Positions 1 through 6,187 of a stretch of 24,069 nt of DNA are shown here, piece by piece. A program made the position numbers and the translations under genes. The stretch's first letter is position 1. Every line of letters begins with the position of its first letter. This DNA comes from Candidatus Nomurabacteria bacterium (GTDB lineage: Bacteria; Patescibacteriota; Minisyncoccia; Phycocordibacterales; UBA1006): NCBI GenBank assembly GCA_029882015.1, contig JAOULM010000006.1:1-24069 (forward strand), read 5' to 3'. The notes beneath the pieces were generated by a model, which ran no database searches, had not been told where the DNA came from, and saw only the letters and a list, made by a program, of their open reading frames with translations.

Positions 1-53
1 CACACACTAGTTAATAGATACAGACCTGGCGGGAATAACAGAGTCGTGTGTAA

Positions 54-209
54 TGTCCGATATTCTATCAGAATGCCAAAAAAGGTCAAGGGGATAATGG
101 AATTATCTTTTATACCTCGAAAAACATTGACGAACCGGGTAAAATCATTGATAATAAAGAAAAGTTAAAAAATATGTCATGGAAGCAACAGGAGAAGATT
201 ATAAAATAG
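54..209 (+). pseudogene. possible degenerate 3' end of an upstream gene
   Basis: An open frame runs from just after an in-frame TAA at 51-53 to a TAG at 207-209. It has a protein-like composition (for example IIFYTSKNIDEPGKIIDNK) but no ATG before 174. A second open frame enters from the window edge at position 1 and ends at 166-168. The two could be one gene end broken by a frameshift near position 50, or one or both could be chance. The frame overlaps the promoter and first codons of the next gene. I do not recognise the sequence. Confidence 0.25.
127..155 (+). promoter_or_regulatory. sigma70-type promoter of array gene 1
   Basis: TTGACG (127-132), a 17-nt spacer, then GATAAT (150-155), directly followed by AAAGAAAA. 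The same arrangement precedes the two downstream paralogues, which supports it as a real promoter. Predicted transcription start is near 162, about 17 nt before the start codon. Confidence 0.55.
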
Positions 210-559
210 CAAAAGCAAAGCTGTTAAGTAGATTACAGCAACTTGTCGCCAAAATATCAAATAAATTAGATTTGATAAGAAATGCTGACGATGATGCAGA
301 ATCAATAAAAACATCCATCGAGGTATCCGGGTATGATATAGAAAAGTGGCAAGAATATCTCATTGGTAGAATCAAGAACCTGGATGATCTTGATTATCAA
401 AATTACCACAATATTACCAAAAAAATATTTGAACTAATTTCTTGGTTTTCATCTGAATCTGTACGGGGAAAGTTTGATTATGTAAAACACCTTGGAGAAG
501 TCGACAGGCTCGAGGGGTTGCTTAGCAGGCTTGATAGAAAAATCAAAAAGGAAATATAA
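179..559 (+). CDS. small protein of unknown function, array member 1
   Basis: Unrecognised protein of 126 aa, predicted soluble and largely helical, rich in K, D, E and L. It is the first of three divergent paralogues in tandem. Shared landmarks are LIR followed by an acidic stretch near residue 33, then near residues 83-110 an IF..ISWFS block, an Arg, FDY, a conserved His (KHLGEVDRL) and a final amphipathic helix. There is no signal peptide or membrane segment. The start ATG at 179 is the first in frame after TAA at 167-169; an ATG at 174 is in another frame and stops at once. It has its own promoter and a strong terminator right after the stop. This copy is the most diverged of the three. 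Function unknown; a small adaptor, immunity or antitoxin-like protein is possible but not shown. Confidence 0.75.
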   Translation: MEATGEDYKIAKAKLLSRLQQLVAKISNKLDLIRNADDDAESIKTSIEVSGYDIEKWQEYLIGRIKNLDDLDYQNYHNITKKIFELISWFSSESVRGKFDYVKHLGEVDRLEGLLSRLDRKIKKEI

Positions 560-563
560 AACC

Positions 564-594
564 AACTTATGTATATTTATACATAAGTTTTTTT
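564..594 (+). terminator. intrinsic terminator of array gene 1
   Basis: A perfect 12-bp stem (564-575 with 578-589) and tight loop, followed by a run of T ending at 594. It lies 5 nt after the stop codon. Confidence 0.85.
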
Positions 595-610
595 ATAATA
601 AAATAAATAA

Positions 611-639
611 TTGACAAAATCCCTAAAATCAATAATACT
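611..639 (+). promoter_or_regulatory. sigma70-type promoter of array gene 2
   Basis: Consensus TTGACA (611-616), 17-nt spacer, AATACT (634-639), then AAAGAAAAA as in the other two array promoters. Predicted transcription start is near 646, about 12 nt before the chosen ATG. Confidence 0.65.
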
Positions 640-657
640 AAAGAAAAATTGAATATT

Positions 658-1044
658 ATGTTAGAAGATCTATATGATGACCAACCGTCAAATAAAGCAA
701 CAAAAGAAGGAAGCCAAGCGTCTTTTATCCTTATTTTTATTGATTTCATAGATGACAAATTGGACCAAATAAGAAATATCGAGGGAGACCCAGAGGCTAT
801 AAAAATGATACTCGAAACTGGAGACAAAATATCTGACCTGGAAATGTATATCCCAAAACTTACCAGAGAAGCTTTTACAGAGGCGCATATTCAGCAGGAA
901 TGCAAAATACTAACTGATGAAATATTTAGATCTATCGAGTGGTTCACAGCAAAAGAAAGAGAGGTTTATTTTGATTTTAGAAAACACAACAAAGAAATAG
1001 ACCGCTTGAAGGTATCTTTAGATAGTTTCAGAGCCTATCTATGA
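658..1044 (+). CDS. small protein of unknown function, array member 2
   Basis: Unrecognised 128-aa protein, paralogous to its two neighbours. The ATG at 658 is chosen over the TTG at 649. From 658 the N-terminus (MLEDLYDDQPSNK) lines up with MKYHDLFYAQDPPPDKK of array member 3, and 649 leaves almost no leader after the promoter. Conserved blocks are FIDFIDDKLDQIRN, a DPEAIK segment, and near the C-terminus EIFRSIEWFTAKERE, then FDF, a conserved His and EIDRL. No signal peptide is visible; residues 22-30 are hydrophobic but too short for a membrane segment. It has its own promoter and terminator. It is closer to member 3 than to member 1 and shares the terminator sequence with member 3, so members 2 and 3 are probably the most recent duplicates. 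Function unknown. Confidence 0.78.
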   Translation: MLEDLYDDQPSNKATKEGSQASFILIFIDFIDDKLDQIRNIEGDPEAIKMILETGDKISDLEMYIPKLTREAFTEAHIQQECKILTDEIFRSIEWFTAKEREVYFDFRKHNKEIDRLKVSLDSFRAYL

Positions 1045-1050
1045 CATAAG

Positions 1051-1077
1051 CCAGCATCAAAAGATGCTGGTTTTTTT
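1051..1077 (+). terminator. intrinsic terminator of array gene 2
   Basis: CCAGCATC, loop AAAA, GATGCTGG (1051-1070), then seven T. Nearly identical to the terminator after array gene 3, including the preceding ACATAAG, so the terminator was duplicated with the gene. Confidence 0.9.
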
Positions 1078-1092
1078 ATTCCCCTGTAAATA

Positions 1093-1121
1093 TTGATAAA
1101 CCCACCAAAATTGGGTAAATT
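1093..1121 (+). promoter_or_regulatory. sigma70-type promoter of array gene 3
   Basis: TTGATA (1093-1098), 17-nt spacer, TAAATT (1116-1121), then AAAGAAAAA. Same geometry as the other two array promoters. The ATG follows the -10 by 15 nt. Confidence 0.55.
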
Positions 1122-1136
1122 AAAGAAAAACTGAAT

Positions 1137-1538
1137 ATGAAATACCACGACTTATTTTACGCACAGGATCCCCCTCCTGATAAAAAAGACACTCGTTTTT
1201 CCAAATATTGCTCTGATTTTATAGATCTTGTTGATTTTCTAAGAAGTAAAACAGAGACGATTAGAGAGACAGAGGAAAATCCAGGAGAAATACAAGCAGC
1301 TCTCGAGAGAGATGATTCTGTAAAAAATATGTATAAATTTATTTTATTCTTTGCAACAGGTCTTCCAGAGAAAGAAAGGAAGGATATCCTAGATCAATCT
1401 GAAAAAATATTTGGACACCTGTCATGGTTCACGGTAAAAGAGAGAGAATCTAATTTCGACTTTGCCGATCACAACAGAACGGTTGATGCATTAGCAGAAA
1501 AGCTCGATATATTAAAAGAAGCCCTCGAGAGCCTGTAG
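1137..1538 (+). CDS. small protein of unknown function, array member 3
   Basis: Unrecognised 133-aa protein and third paralogue of the array. It shows the family pattern: a variable polar N-terminus (MKYHDLFYAQDPPPDKK), FIDLVDFLRSKTETIRETEENP, a middle helix (KFILFFATGLP), then KIFGHLSWFTVKERE, FDF, a conserved His (DHNRTVDAL) and a C-terminal helix. It is acidic, with no export signal. Own promoter upstream and terminator 6 nt after the TAG stop. The conserved WF(S/T)...R...FD(F/Y)..H....D.L signature is the best handle for searches. Function unknown. Confidence 0.78.
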   Translation: MKYHDLFYAQDPPPDKKDTRFSKYCSDFIDLVDFLRSKTETIRETEENPGEIQAALERDDSVKNMYKFILFFATGLPEKERKDILDQSEKIFGHLSWFTVKERESNFDFADHNRTVDALAEKLDILKEALESL

Positions 1539-1544
1539 ACATAA

Positions 1545-1573
1545 GCCAGCATCAAAAGATGCTGGCTTTTTTT
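1545..1573 (+). terminator. intrinsic terminator of array gene 3
   Basis: GCCAGCATC, AAAA, GATGCTGGC (1545-1566), followed by seven T. A duplicate of the terminator at 1051-1077. Confidence 0.9.
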
Positions 1574-1613
1574 ATTTCCCTGCGAATAACATCATTGTCT
1601 TTAGACTACCTCA
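1572..1613 (-). pseudogene. remnant resembling the 3' end of the neighbouring helicase gene
   Basis: Read on the minus strand this stretch encodes SLKTMMLFAGK-stop. The downstream helicase ends ELKVMMLFAGE-stop (1689-1721). Eight of eleven residues match and the DNA is clearly similar, but the frame is closed by a TGA a few codons upstream (1611-1613). A weaker copy (IFTGE-stop, 1076-1093) follows array gene 2. I read these as decayed duplicates of the helicase gene tail carried by the array duplications. Confidence 0.5.
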
Positions 1614-1641
1614 ACCCCCTATTCCACCATGATTTTGACAC

Positions 1642-1673
1642 AAAAAACCAATGGCTCACGCGTGAGCCATTGG
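1642..1673 (-). terminator. terminator of the helicase gene
   Basis: A perfect 26-bp palindrome (1648-1673, 13-bp arms meeting at CACG/CGTG) followed on the minus strand by six T (1642-1647). It lies 15 nt after the helicase stop. Confidence 0.85.
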
Positions 1674-1688
1674 GGTTTAGGGGGGTTT

Positions 1689-3356
1689 TTATTCCCCGGC
1701 GAATAGCATCATGACTTTGAGCTCGTCGAACGAGAATTGATCATCGAACATTTTCTTTAGAGCAGTCAGCCCAATAGCTGGGTCATCCTCGATGATGTTT
1801 TTTAATTCTGACATTGATTTCTTGATTTTTTTATCATCTGGCCTGATCTGTTTTATATCTGCGTGTTTTATTTTTCCCAAGTCTAATAATTTTTGCAGAT
1901 GATTAACGATAGTCCCTGTGGTACACCCACGTTCATCCGCCATCTGTTTCAGATCCATTTTTTTACCAATCAATTCTAACGTCAATTCATATGTTGATTT
2001 TTTCTTGTCAGTTTTTTTCTTGGCGACTTTTTTGGTGTCCAGTTCCCCACCAACAGATACGACAAAATCATCTTGTATTTTTTTCAGTTTGTCTGCTGGG
2101 GTAATATCCAAACGACGTGCTAGTTTTTCTGAACCCGACTGAAACATACCATCAATATCATGCACCGCCGGATCCATCATCAGTGCATTTTGATTTATAC
2201 CGTGCAATTTCAACCCCGACAAAGATTTTACACGTGACAATGCAACATATCCCTGCCCTGGCGTGAATGCCTTGGATAAATCAATTTCTGCCGCGTCCAG
2301 TGTCATACCTTGGCTCTTGTGAACCGTAATTGCCCATGCCAAACGCAATGGAATCTGACGAACCTCGGCCAGAACCTTGCCATTATCATTTTCAATACTC
2401 CATGATTCATGGCGAACATGAATATCCCGACCATCGTGTGTCCCAACCACCGGCAAGCCATCGCGAATTTCAGTGATTGTCCCCAATGTTCCGTTTACAT
2501 AGCCTTCCTCGTAATTATTTTTTACAAACATAACCAGAGCCCCCTCTTTGAGACCCAGACGTTGAGGCGTCAGTAATCCTTTGGTTATGTTTTCGATATG
2601 TTTTTTTGCTCCTGTGGTTATCATATCGAATACATGCATATCTGTATCTAGTTTTTCTAATTCCTGATTATTTATTTCATCAACATCAACATTGTGTGTA
2701 TACAAACGTGTTGCCTGCACATCATCTACGGTTATTTCATCCTGTTCACCCAGTGTTGTATAAATAGATTCATCAAAATTTCCCGAACGAATCGAATTCA
2801 AAATATTTAGCAATGCATCATCATCTTGGCGGTGTGATTTTTGTAGATAACAACTGTGTATACCAGAATTCCTCCAAGCATCAGATTGAAACGCATAAGC
2901 CGGACGATTGCTACCTCGTCCAACTGGGGGTAATTGGTAAAAATCACCAACAACAACCAACTGCATGCCTCCGAATGGTTCATCATCTTGTTTCATCGCC
3001 CGCGCCAGCCTATCCAAACTATCAAAAATATCTCCTGATAACATAGATATTTCATCTATGATTAAAACTTGTACTGATTGCCACCTCTTTACCAGGTATT
3101 CTTTTTGGGATAAATTATCAATATCCCATTCTGACAGATTGTCTTTGATTCCCAGACCTGACCAGGAATGAATCGTTTGCCCTTTGATGTGGGTTGCTGC
3201 AATACCAGTAGATGCGGTAATAGCAACAGCAACGCCGTGCTGTTTCAGCCAATCAATATATTGATTAATCACGTATGTTTTTCCTGTCCCAGCAGAACCA
3301 GTCAGAAAGACATTTTTACCCATTTTCAAAATATCTAAAGCTTGCGATTGAGTCAT
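1689..3356 (-). CDS. PIF1-family DNA helicase with C-terminal HTH_40-like domain
   Basis: A superfamily 1B ATP-dependent DNA helicase of 555 aa, acting in replication, recombination or repair. Walker A is GSAGTGKT (residues 20-27), the TASTGIAA motif follows at about 48-55, Walker B is LIIDEISML (about 98-106), and the GDFYQLPPV motif is typical of PIF1/RecD2 enzymes. Near residue 350 lies RLAWAITVHKSQGMTLD, the C-terminal motif of the UvrD_C_2 type, followed by GYVALSRVKSL. After a Lys-rich linker, the segment TYELTLELIGKKMDLKQMAD and following residues resembles the HTH_40 domain seen at the C-terminus of some RecQ and PIF1 helicases. The ATG at 3356 starts directly before the conserved core. 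The alternative GTG at 3407 adds 17 residues, overlaps trmD and would enclose the extended -10 element. Single-gene transcription unit. Confidence 0.93.
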   Translation of the reverse strand: MTQSQALDILKMGKNVFLTGSAGTGKTYVINQYIDWLKQHGVAVAITASTGIAATHIKGQTIHSWSGLGIKDNLSEWDIDNLSQKEYLVKRWQSVQVLIIDEISMLSGDIFDSLDRLARAMKQDDEPFGGMQLVVVGDFYQLPPVGRGSNRPAYAFQSDAWRNSGIHSCYLQKSHRQDDDALLNILNSIRSGNFDESIYTTLGEQDEITVDDVQATRLYTHNVDVDEINNQELEKLDTDMHVFDMITTGAKKHIENITKGLLTPQRLGLKEGALVMFVKNNYEEGYVNGTLGTITEIRDGLPVVGTHDGRDIHVRHESWSIENDNGKVLAEVRQIPLRLAWAITVHKSQGMTLDAAEIDLSKAFTPGQGYVALSRVKSLSGLKLHGINQNALMMDPAVHDIDGMFQSGSEKLARRLDITPADKLKKIQDDFVVSVGGELDTKKVAKKKTDKKKSTYELTLELIGKKMDLKQMADERGCTTGTIVNHLQKLLDLGKIKHADIKQIRPDDKKIKKSMSELKNIIEDDPAIGLTALKKMFDDQFSFDELKVMMLFAGE

Positions 3357-3366
3357 AATGTAAAAT

Positions 3367-3375
3367 AGTATAACA
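3367..3375 (-). promoter_or_regulatory. extended -10 promoter of the helicase gene
   Basis: On the minus strand TGTTATACT, an extended -10 element, 10 nt upstream of the ATG at 3356. No good -35 is visible. Predicted mRNA leader is only a few nucleotides. Confidence 0.55.
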
Positions 3376-3388
3376 GACCCGGTATAAA

Positions 3389-4027
3389 TTACTTTCCCGA
3401 TCGCCACTCGTCGATTTTTTTCTGGTGACCAGACAATAATACTGGTGGCACGCGGTAGTTTTTCTTTTCAAAGGTTATGGTGTCTGGGCGTGTGTATGTT
3501 TCGTGGCTGGAAATGCGGTTTTCCTCGACAGATTCAAATTTTCCCAAAACTCCTGGGATTTGTCGTGACATTGCATCAATCATAATCATCGCAGGCAATT
3601 CCCCTCCGGTCAGTACATAATCACCAACATTTATTTCCTGGGCATGCAAAGCCTTGCGAACGCGAGCATCAATCCCCTCGTAGCGACCACAGATAATAAT
3701 AATGTGATCATGTTTTTTAGAAACATTTTTCGCATAGGCATTGGTGAACTCTTTGCCTCCGGCGCTGGTCATGATAATTTTGACGTTTTGTTTTCGTCCG
3801 CGAGCTTTTTTGACAGCACGTAAAATAGGTTCAGCCTGCATCACCATTCCGGGTCCCCCGCCGTATGGTTTGTCATCAACACGGTTGTGTTTGTTGGTGG
3901 CGTTGTCGCGTGGATTATAAAACTTTACAGCGATTTTTTTATCCGCAATTGCGCGCGCCAAAATAGACTCGCCAAGGTACGAGGTAAACATGTCTGGAAA
4001 AATTGTGATGATATGAAATGTTGTCAT
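3389..4027 (-). CDS. trmD: tRNA (guanine-N1-)-methyltransferase TrmD
   Basis: Methylates G37 of tRNAs with S-adenosylmethionine, preventing +1 frameshifting; cytosolic SPOUT-fold dimer. The sequence begins FHIITIFPDMF and contains DDKPYGGGPGMVM, the knot motifs CGRYEGIDARV and GDYVLTGGELPA, and the substrate-side ETYTRPDTITFE and VPPVLLSGHQKKIDEWR near the end. At 212 aa it is shorter than the usual 230-250, with a compact C-terminal domain. It lies in the classical rpsP-khpA-rimM-trmD neighbourhood, but rimM is absent here and a small membrane protein sits upstream instead. The next gene (helicase) starts 32 nt downstream from its own promoter. No Shine-Dalgarno sequence precedes the ATG. 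Confidence 0.97.
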   Translation of the reverse strand: MTTFHIITIFPDMFTSYLGESILARAIADKKIAVKFYNPRDNATNKHNRVDDKPYGGGPGMVMQAEPILRAVKKARGRKQNVKIIMTSAGGKEFTNAYAKNVSKKHDHIIIICGRYEGIDARVRKALHAQEINVGDYVLTGGELPAMIMIDAMSRQIPGVLGKFESVEENRISSHETYTRPDTITFEKKNYRVPPVLLSGHQKKIDEWRSGK

Positions 4028-4056
4028 AAATAAAAACTACATGCGATTGCATGCAG
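4028..4056 (-). terminator. hairpin with T-tract between the small membrane gene and trmD
   Basis: On the minus strand CTGCATGC-AATC-GCATGTAG (4037-4056) followed by TTTTTATTT. It ends directly at the trmD start codon, so it acts as terminator of the upstream gene and may also lie in the trmD leader. Confidence 0.6.
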
Positions 4057-4083
4057 TCTGTAATATTTTTAGTGTTTTGTCAA
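4055..4083 (-). promoter_or_regulatory. possible trmD promoter
   Basis: Minus-strand TTGACA (4078-4083), 17-nt spacer, CAGACT (4055-4060). The -35 is consensus but the -10 is weak (3 of 6). The predicted start would fall inside the preceding hairpin. Confidence 0.3.
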
Positions 4084-4114
4084 TTATTTTTGGTTTTAAA
4101 CCCATATATCAGCA

Positions 4115-4342
4115 TCAAATATAACTTTTCTCATTTTTATTAACATAAAGAAAACCAGCCGTTATAACCAAAGCTCCATATAATGAAGTCACCACAAGTG
4201 TGAATAGATTAACCTTTAAAATATCACCCGAAGAAGTCACAGCTAAAATCATAAATATGGTAAGCCACTGAGACAAGAACAATATGACGGGCACAAGTAT
4301 TTTATTATTTCTTTTAAATAAATTTTGTTTTTTACTTTCCAT
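4115..4342 (-). CDS. small membrane protein of unknown function
   Basis: A 75-aa protein with a basic N-terminus (KKQNLFKRNNK) and two predicted transmembrane helices, about residues 15-36 and 45-67, ending in a short charged tail. No domain is recognised. It occupies the place that rimM has in the usual rpsP-khpA-rimM-trmD cluster but shows no similarity to RimM. It has its own promoter and is followed by a terminator-like hairpin, so it is probably not co-transcribed with khpA. Role unknown. Confidence 0.65.
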   Translation of the reverse strand: MESKKQNLFKRNNKILVPVILFLSQWLTIFMILAVTSSGDILKVNLFTLVVTSLYGALVITAGFLYVNKNEKSYI

Positions 4343-4361
4343 AATTTAATTGTTTTATTTA

Positions 4362-4389
4362 ATTGTACGAATTTGCCGCGCAATGTCAA
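4362..4389 (-). promoter_or_regulatory. promoter of the 75-aa membrane protein gene
   Basis: Minus-strand TTGACA (4384-4389), 16-nt spacer, TACAAT (4362-4367); 11 of 12 consensus positions. The start codon follows the -10 by 19 nt. Confidence 0.7.
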
Positions 4390-4485
4390 AAATGAGCAAA
4401 TTGTGTTAGTCGCCATTTCGCACCACAGGAGTATTTCTATTTTTATATTCGTTACCTCATTAAAAATAAGTCAATTTGTGCAAAG

Positions 4486-4521
4486 CCAAACAAAAAACCG
4501 CCGAGGAGGTTTTTTGTTTGG
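4486..4521 (-). terminator. terminator of khpA
   Basis: A 14-bp perfect stem (4486-4499 with 4508-4521) with an 8-nt loop and a T-rich descending arm on the minus strand, 11 nt after the khpA stop. The arms are nearly symmetric, so it may work in both directions. Confidence 0.75.
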
Positions 4522-4532
4522 TTCAAGATATA

Positions 4533-4853
4533 TTAAATATCTGTTTTTAAATCGTCTATTGCAGCATCCATTTCGGATGATGGGCTAGATGATCCACCGT
4601 CAGCTCGGGCAGGCTCATTAATTTTGATATTAACTCGCGCGTTGTTTGCCATACCGTTGACTCGCGCCAATGTTCGGATGGCTTTTGCGGTTGATCCCTT
4701 GCGGCCGATTATTTTTCCCATATCATCGGGATGTAAATCAACGGTTAACAGGACCCCCATATCGTCGACTGTTCGAGTAACTTTTACGTCCTCAACATTA
4801 TCAACTAATGATTGAATAACGTACGTTACAAATTCTTCTGGAGTGTGATTCAT
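4533..4853 (-). CDS. khpA: KH-domain RNA-binding protein KhpA
   Basis: A small KH-domain protein (106 aa) of the KhpA/YlqC family (formerly UPF0109) that binds RNA, in other bacteria with KhpB. The KH core covers about residues 25-80, with the GxxG loop as GRKG (residues 50-53) in DDMGKIIGRKGSTAKAIRTL. The N-terminal helix (EEFVTYVIQSLVD) is typical. The last 25 residues form a Ser/Asp-rich tail longer than the usual 75-80 aa family length. It sits next to rpsP as in most bacteria but has its own consensus promoter after an rpsP terminator, giving a leader of about 60 nt. Confidence 0.93.
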   Translation of the reverse strand: MNHTPEEFVTYVIQSLVDNVEDVKVTRTVDDMGVLLTVDLHPDDMGKIIGRKGSTAKAIRTLARVNGMANNARVNIKINEPARADGGSSSPSSEMDAAIDDLKTDI

Positions 4854-4918
4854 ACAAATTTTGTAGAACTTAGACTTACAACATATCAGTACAACATCGA
4901 CAGTGCACCGTTATTACC

Positions 4919-4947
4919 AGTATAGCAAATTTCAAGACGCTTGTCAA
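4919..4947 (-). promoter_or_regulatory. promoter of khpA
   Basis: Minus-strand TTGACA (4942-4947), exactly 17 nt, TATACT (4919-4924). One of the best promoter matches in the window. Predicted start near 4912 leaves an untranslated leader of about 60 nt. Confidence 0.85.
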
Positions 4948-4969
4948 GCTCGCAATCCCATGGTGTAAT

Positions 4970-4995
4970 AAAAAACTGCTCGGAAGCAGTTTTTT
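4970..4995 (-). terminator. terminator of rpsP
   Basis: AAAAAACTGCT-CGGA-AGCAGTTTTTT on the + strand; an 11-bp stem with A/T-rich ends that reads as a terminator on both strands. It begins 2 nt after the rpsP stop. Confidence 0.85.
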
Positions 4996-4997
4996 AT

Positions 4998-5411
4998 TTA
5001 TTCCTCTGTTGATTCAATTTCTGCTGCTGGTTCTGCTGCGGGAGCTTCTACAGGAGCTTCGGTTGCTGGAGCCTCTACGGCTGGAGCTTCTTTGGCTTTG
5101 GCTGGTTCTGCGGCAGTCTCTGCAACTTCTTTTACAATGGGAGTTTTCTTTGGAAGAACGTTTTTCTTCTTGCCTTTTAGGATTCCATGAGTTACAAGCA
5201 TGTTGTACACAGTATCGCTAGGCTGAGCCCCGGTGTCTAAATATTTTTTAGCGGCCTCGGCATCAATTTGGATATCTCCTAATTTTGCGTTATATGAGCC
5301 AACCTTGGCAACAAATTTACCTGATTTTGGTCCTTGACGAGAGTCAACCACCACCATACGAAAATGGGGATCGTGACGTCGTCCAATGCGTTGTAATCTA
5401 ATCTTTAACAT
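4998..5411 (-). CDS. rpsP: 30S ribosomal protein bS16
   Basis: Small-subunit ribosomal protein bS16, an assembly factor of the 30S body. The N-terminal 80 residues carry the family signature: MLKIRLQRIGRRHDPHFRMV, DSRQGPKSGKFVAKVGSYN, and YLDTGAQPSDTVYNML. About 50 further residues form a low-complexity tail of Ala, Glu, Pro and Lys (repeats such as EAPA and AAEP), making 137 aa against the usual 80-90. The ATG follows the -10 hexamer by only 7 nt, predicting a leaderless mRNA. Single-gene unit with its own terminator. Confidence 0.97.
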   Translation of the reverse strand: MLKIRLQRIGRRHDPHFRMVVVDSRQGPKSGKFVAKVGSYNAKLGDIQIDAEAAKKYLDTGAQPSDTVYNMLVTHGILKGKKKNVLPKKTPIVKEVAETAAEPAKAKEAPAVEAPATEAPVEAPAAEPAAEIESTEE

Positions 5412-5418
5412 AGGCGCT

Positions 5419-5446
5419 ATCTTAGCAGAATTGAGATTTTTGTCAA
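5419..5446 (-). promoter_or_regulatory. promoter of rpsP, leaderless geometry
   Basis: Minus-strand TTGACA (5441-5446), 16-nt spacer, TAAGAT (5419-5424), then 7 nt to the ATG. The T-tract of the upstream gene's terminator (5448-5453) abuts the -35 box. Confidence 0.7.
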
Positions 5447-5447
5447 C

Positions 5448-5474
5448 AAAAAAGCCCAGCGAAACTCGCTGGGC
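5448..5474 (-). terminator. terminator of the 200-aa unknown gene
   Basis: Minus-strand GCCCAGCG-AGTTT-CGCTGGGC (5454-5474) followed by six T (5448-5453). It ends 1 nt before the rpsP -35 element. Confidence 0.88.
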
Positions 5475-5486
5475 CTTAGAAACTCT

Positions 5487-6089
5487 TTATTGCTGTTCAT
5501 CAACAACCACAAAATATATCTGTGTTTCAACTTTAATCTCCACATCTTCTTTGTAAAAAATAAAGTCTTTCTTTTGCGGGTCATAACCTGGATGTAGGCA
5601 AATATAACCTTTTTCTCCAGCATGAAATGCCTTCACAAATGGAATAATAAAACCATGCTTATTACCTTTGTGTAAAGCATGATATAAAAACACAGCTTCC
5701 GACAATAATGGACGTCTTGCACCATCAATTGCTTTGATCCAATCAAGCAAATCAGCCCCTTTGAATCCCGATAAATTTATCGTAATAATTCCTACTTGCT
5801 TTAATCGTCTTTCCATAAAAATTTCATTCTGAGAAATCCTATATCCTTTAAAGTCAGAGGTTGCACTTTGATCCAGGGAATTATTTTGGAGCCATAAAAG
5901 TTTTTCATGGATAGAAGTTTCCGGCACTTTTCCATCCAATTCTTCAGATATGCTTAACCCTTCTACCACACGATACATCTCCTCTGAGATATCCAGGTGC
6001 CCTGGTTTTTCTACATTAAAAAAATTTACAGAATAATCACTCGTAATTTGTGATTTGAACGGTTTTTTCTCAACAGTTTTATCAATCAT
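5487..6089 (-). CDS. unknown soluble protein
   Basis: A 200-aa protein that I do not recognise. There is no signal peptide or membrane helix. The N-terminal third is polar (VEKKPFKSQITSDYSVNFF). The C-terminal half alternates hydrophobic strands and turns (VGIITINLSGFKG, KHGFIIPFVKAFHAGEKGYI, HPGYDPQKKDFIFY, EIKVETQIYFVVVDEQQ), suggesting a beta-rich domain. It is a single-gene unit with a plausible promoter at 6149-6178 and a strong terminator. It lies divergent to the RNase R gene. No function is proposed. Confidence 0.7.
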   Translation of the reverse strand: MIDKTVEKKPFKSQITSDYSVNFFNVEKPGHLDISEEMYRVVEGLSISEELDGKVPETSIHEKLLWLQNNSLDQSATSDFKGYRISQNEIFMERRLKQVGIITINLSGFKGADLLDWIKAIDGARRPLLSEAVFLYHALHKGNKHGFIIPFVKAFHAGEKGYICLHPGYDPQKKDFIFYKEDVEIKVETQIYFVVVDEQQ

Positions 6090-6148
6090 TTTTTTTATTT
6101 AAAAAGTACAAAAATATTATTCGATGTGGCTACCCACTCGAATTCATT

Positions 6149-6178
6149 ACTATACCACCAAAATGAACACCTGCGCAA
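6149..6178 (-). promoter_or_regulatory. possible promoter of the 200-aa unknown gene
   Basis: Minus-strand TTGCGC (6173-6178), 18-nt spacer, TATAGT (6149-6154), preceded by TGG (extended -10). Leader of about 50 nt. Confidence 0.45.
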
Positions 6179-6187
6179 GTTATTAGT

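Noticed and set aside
93..111. Terminator-like hairpin GATAAT-GGA-ATTATC with TTTT
   Set aside because: Only six A/T-rich base pairs, and it lies inside a protein-like open frame.
649..657. TTG start for array gene 2
   Set aside because: Alignment with array gene 3 and the promoter position favour ATG 658.
567..888. Minus-strand open frames opposite array gene 2
   Set aside because: They are shadows of the coding strand, with low-complexity composition and no promoter; one ends inside the gene 1 terminator.
3357..3407. GTG start giving a 17-residue longer helicase
   Set aside because: It overlaps trmD, spans the predicted extended -10 element and adds residues with no family support; ATG 3356 lies right before the conserved core.
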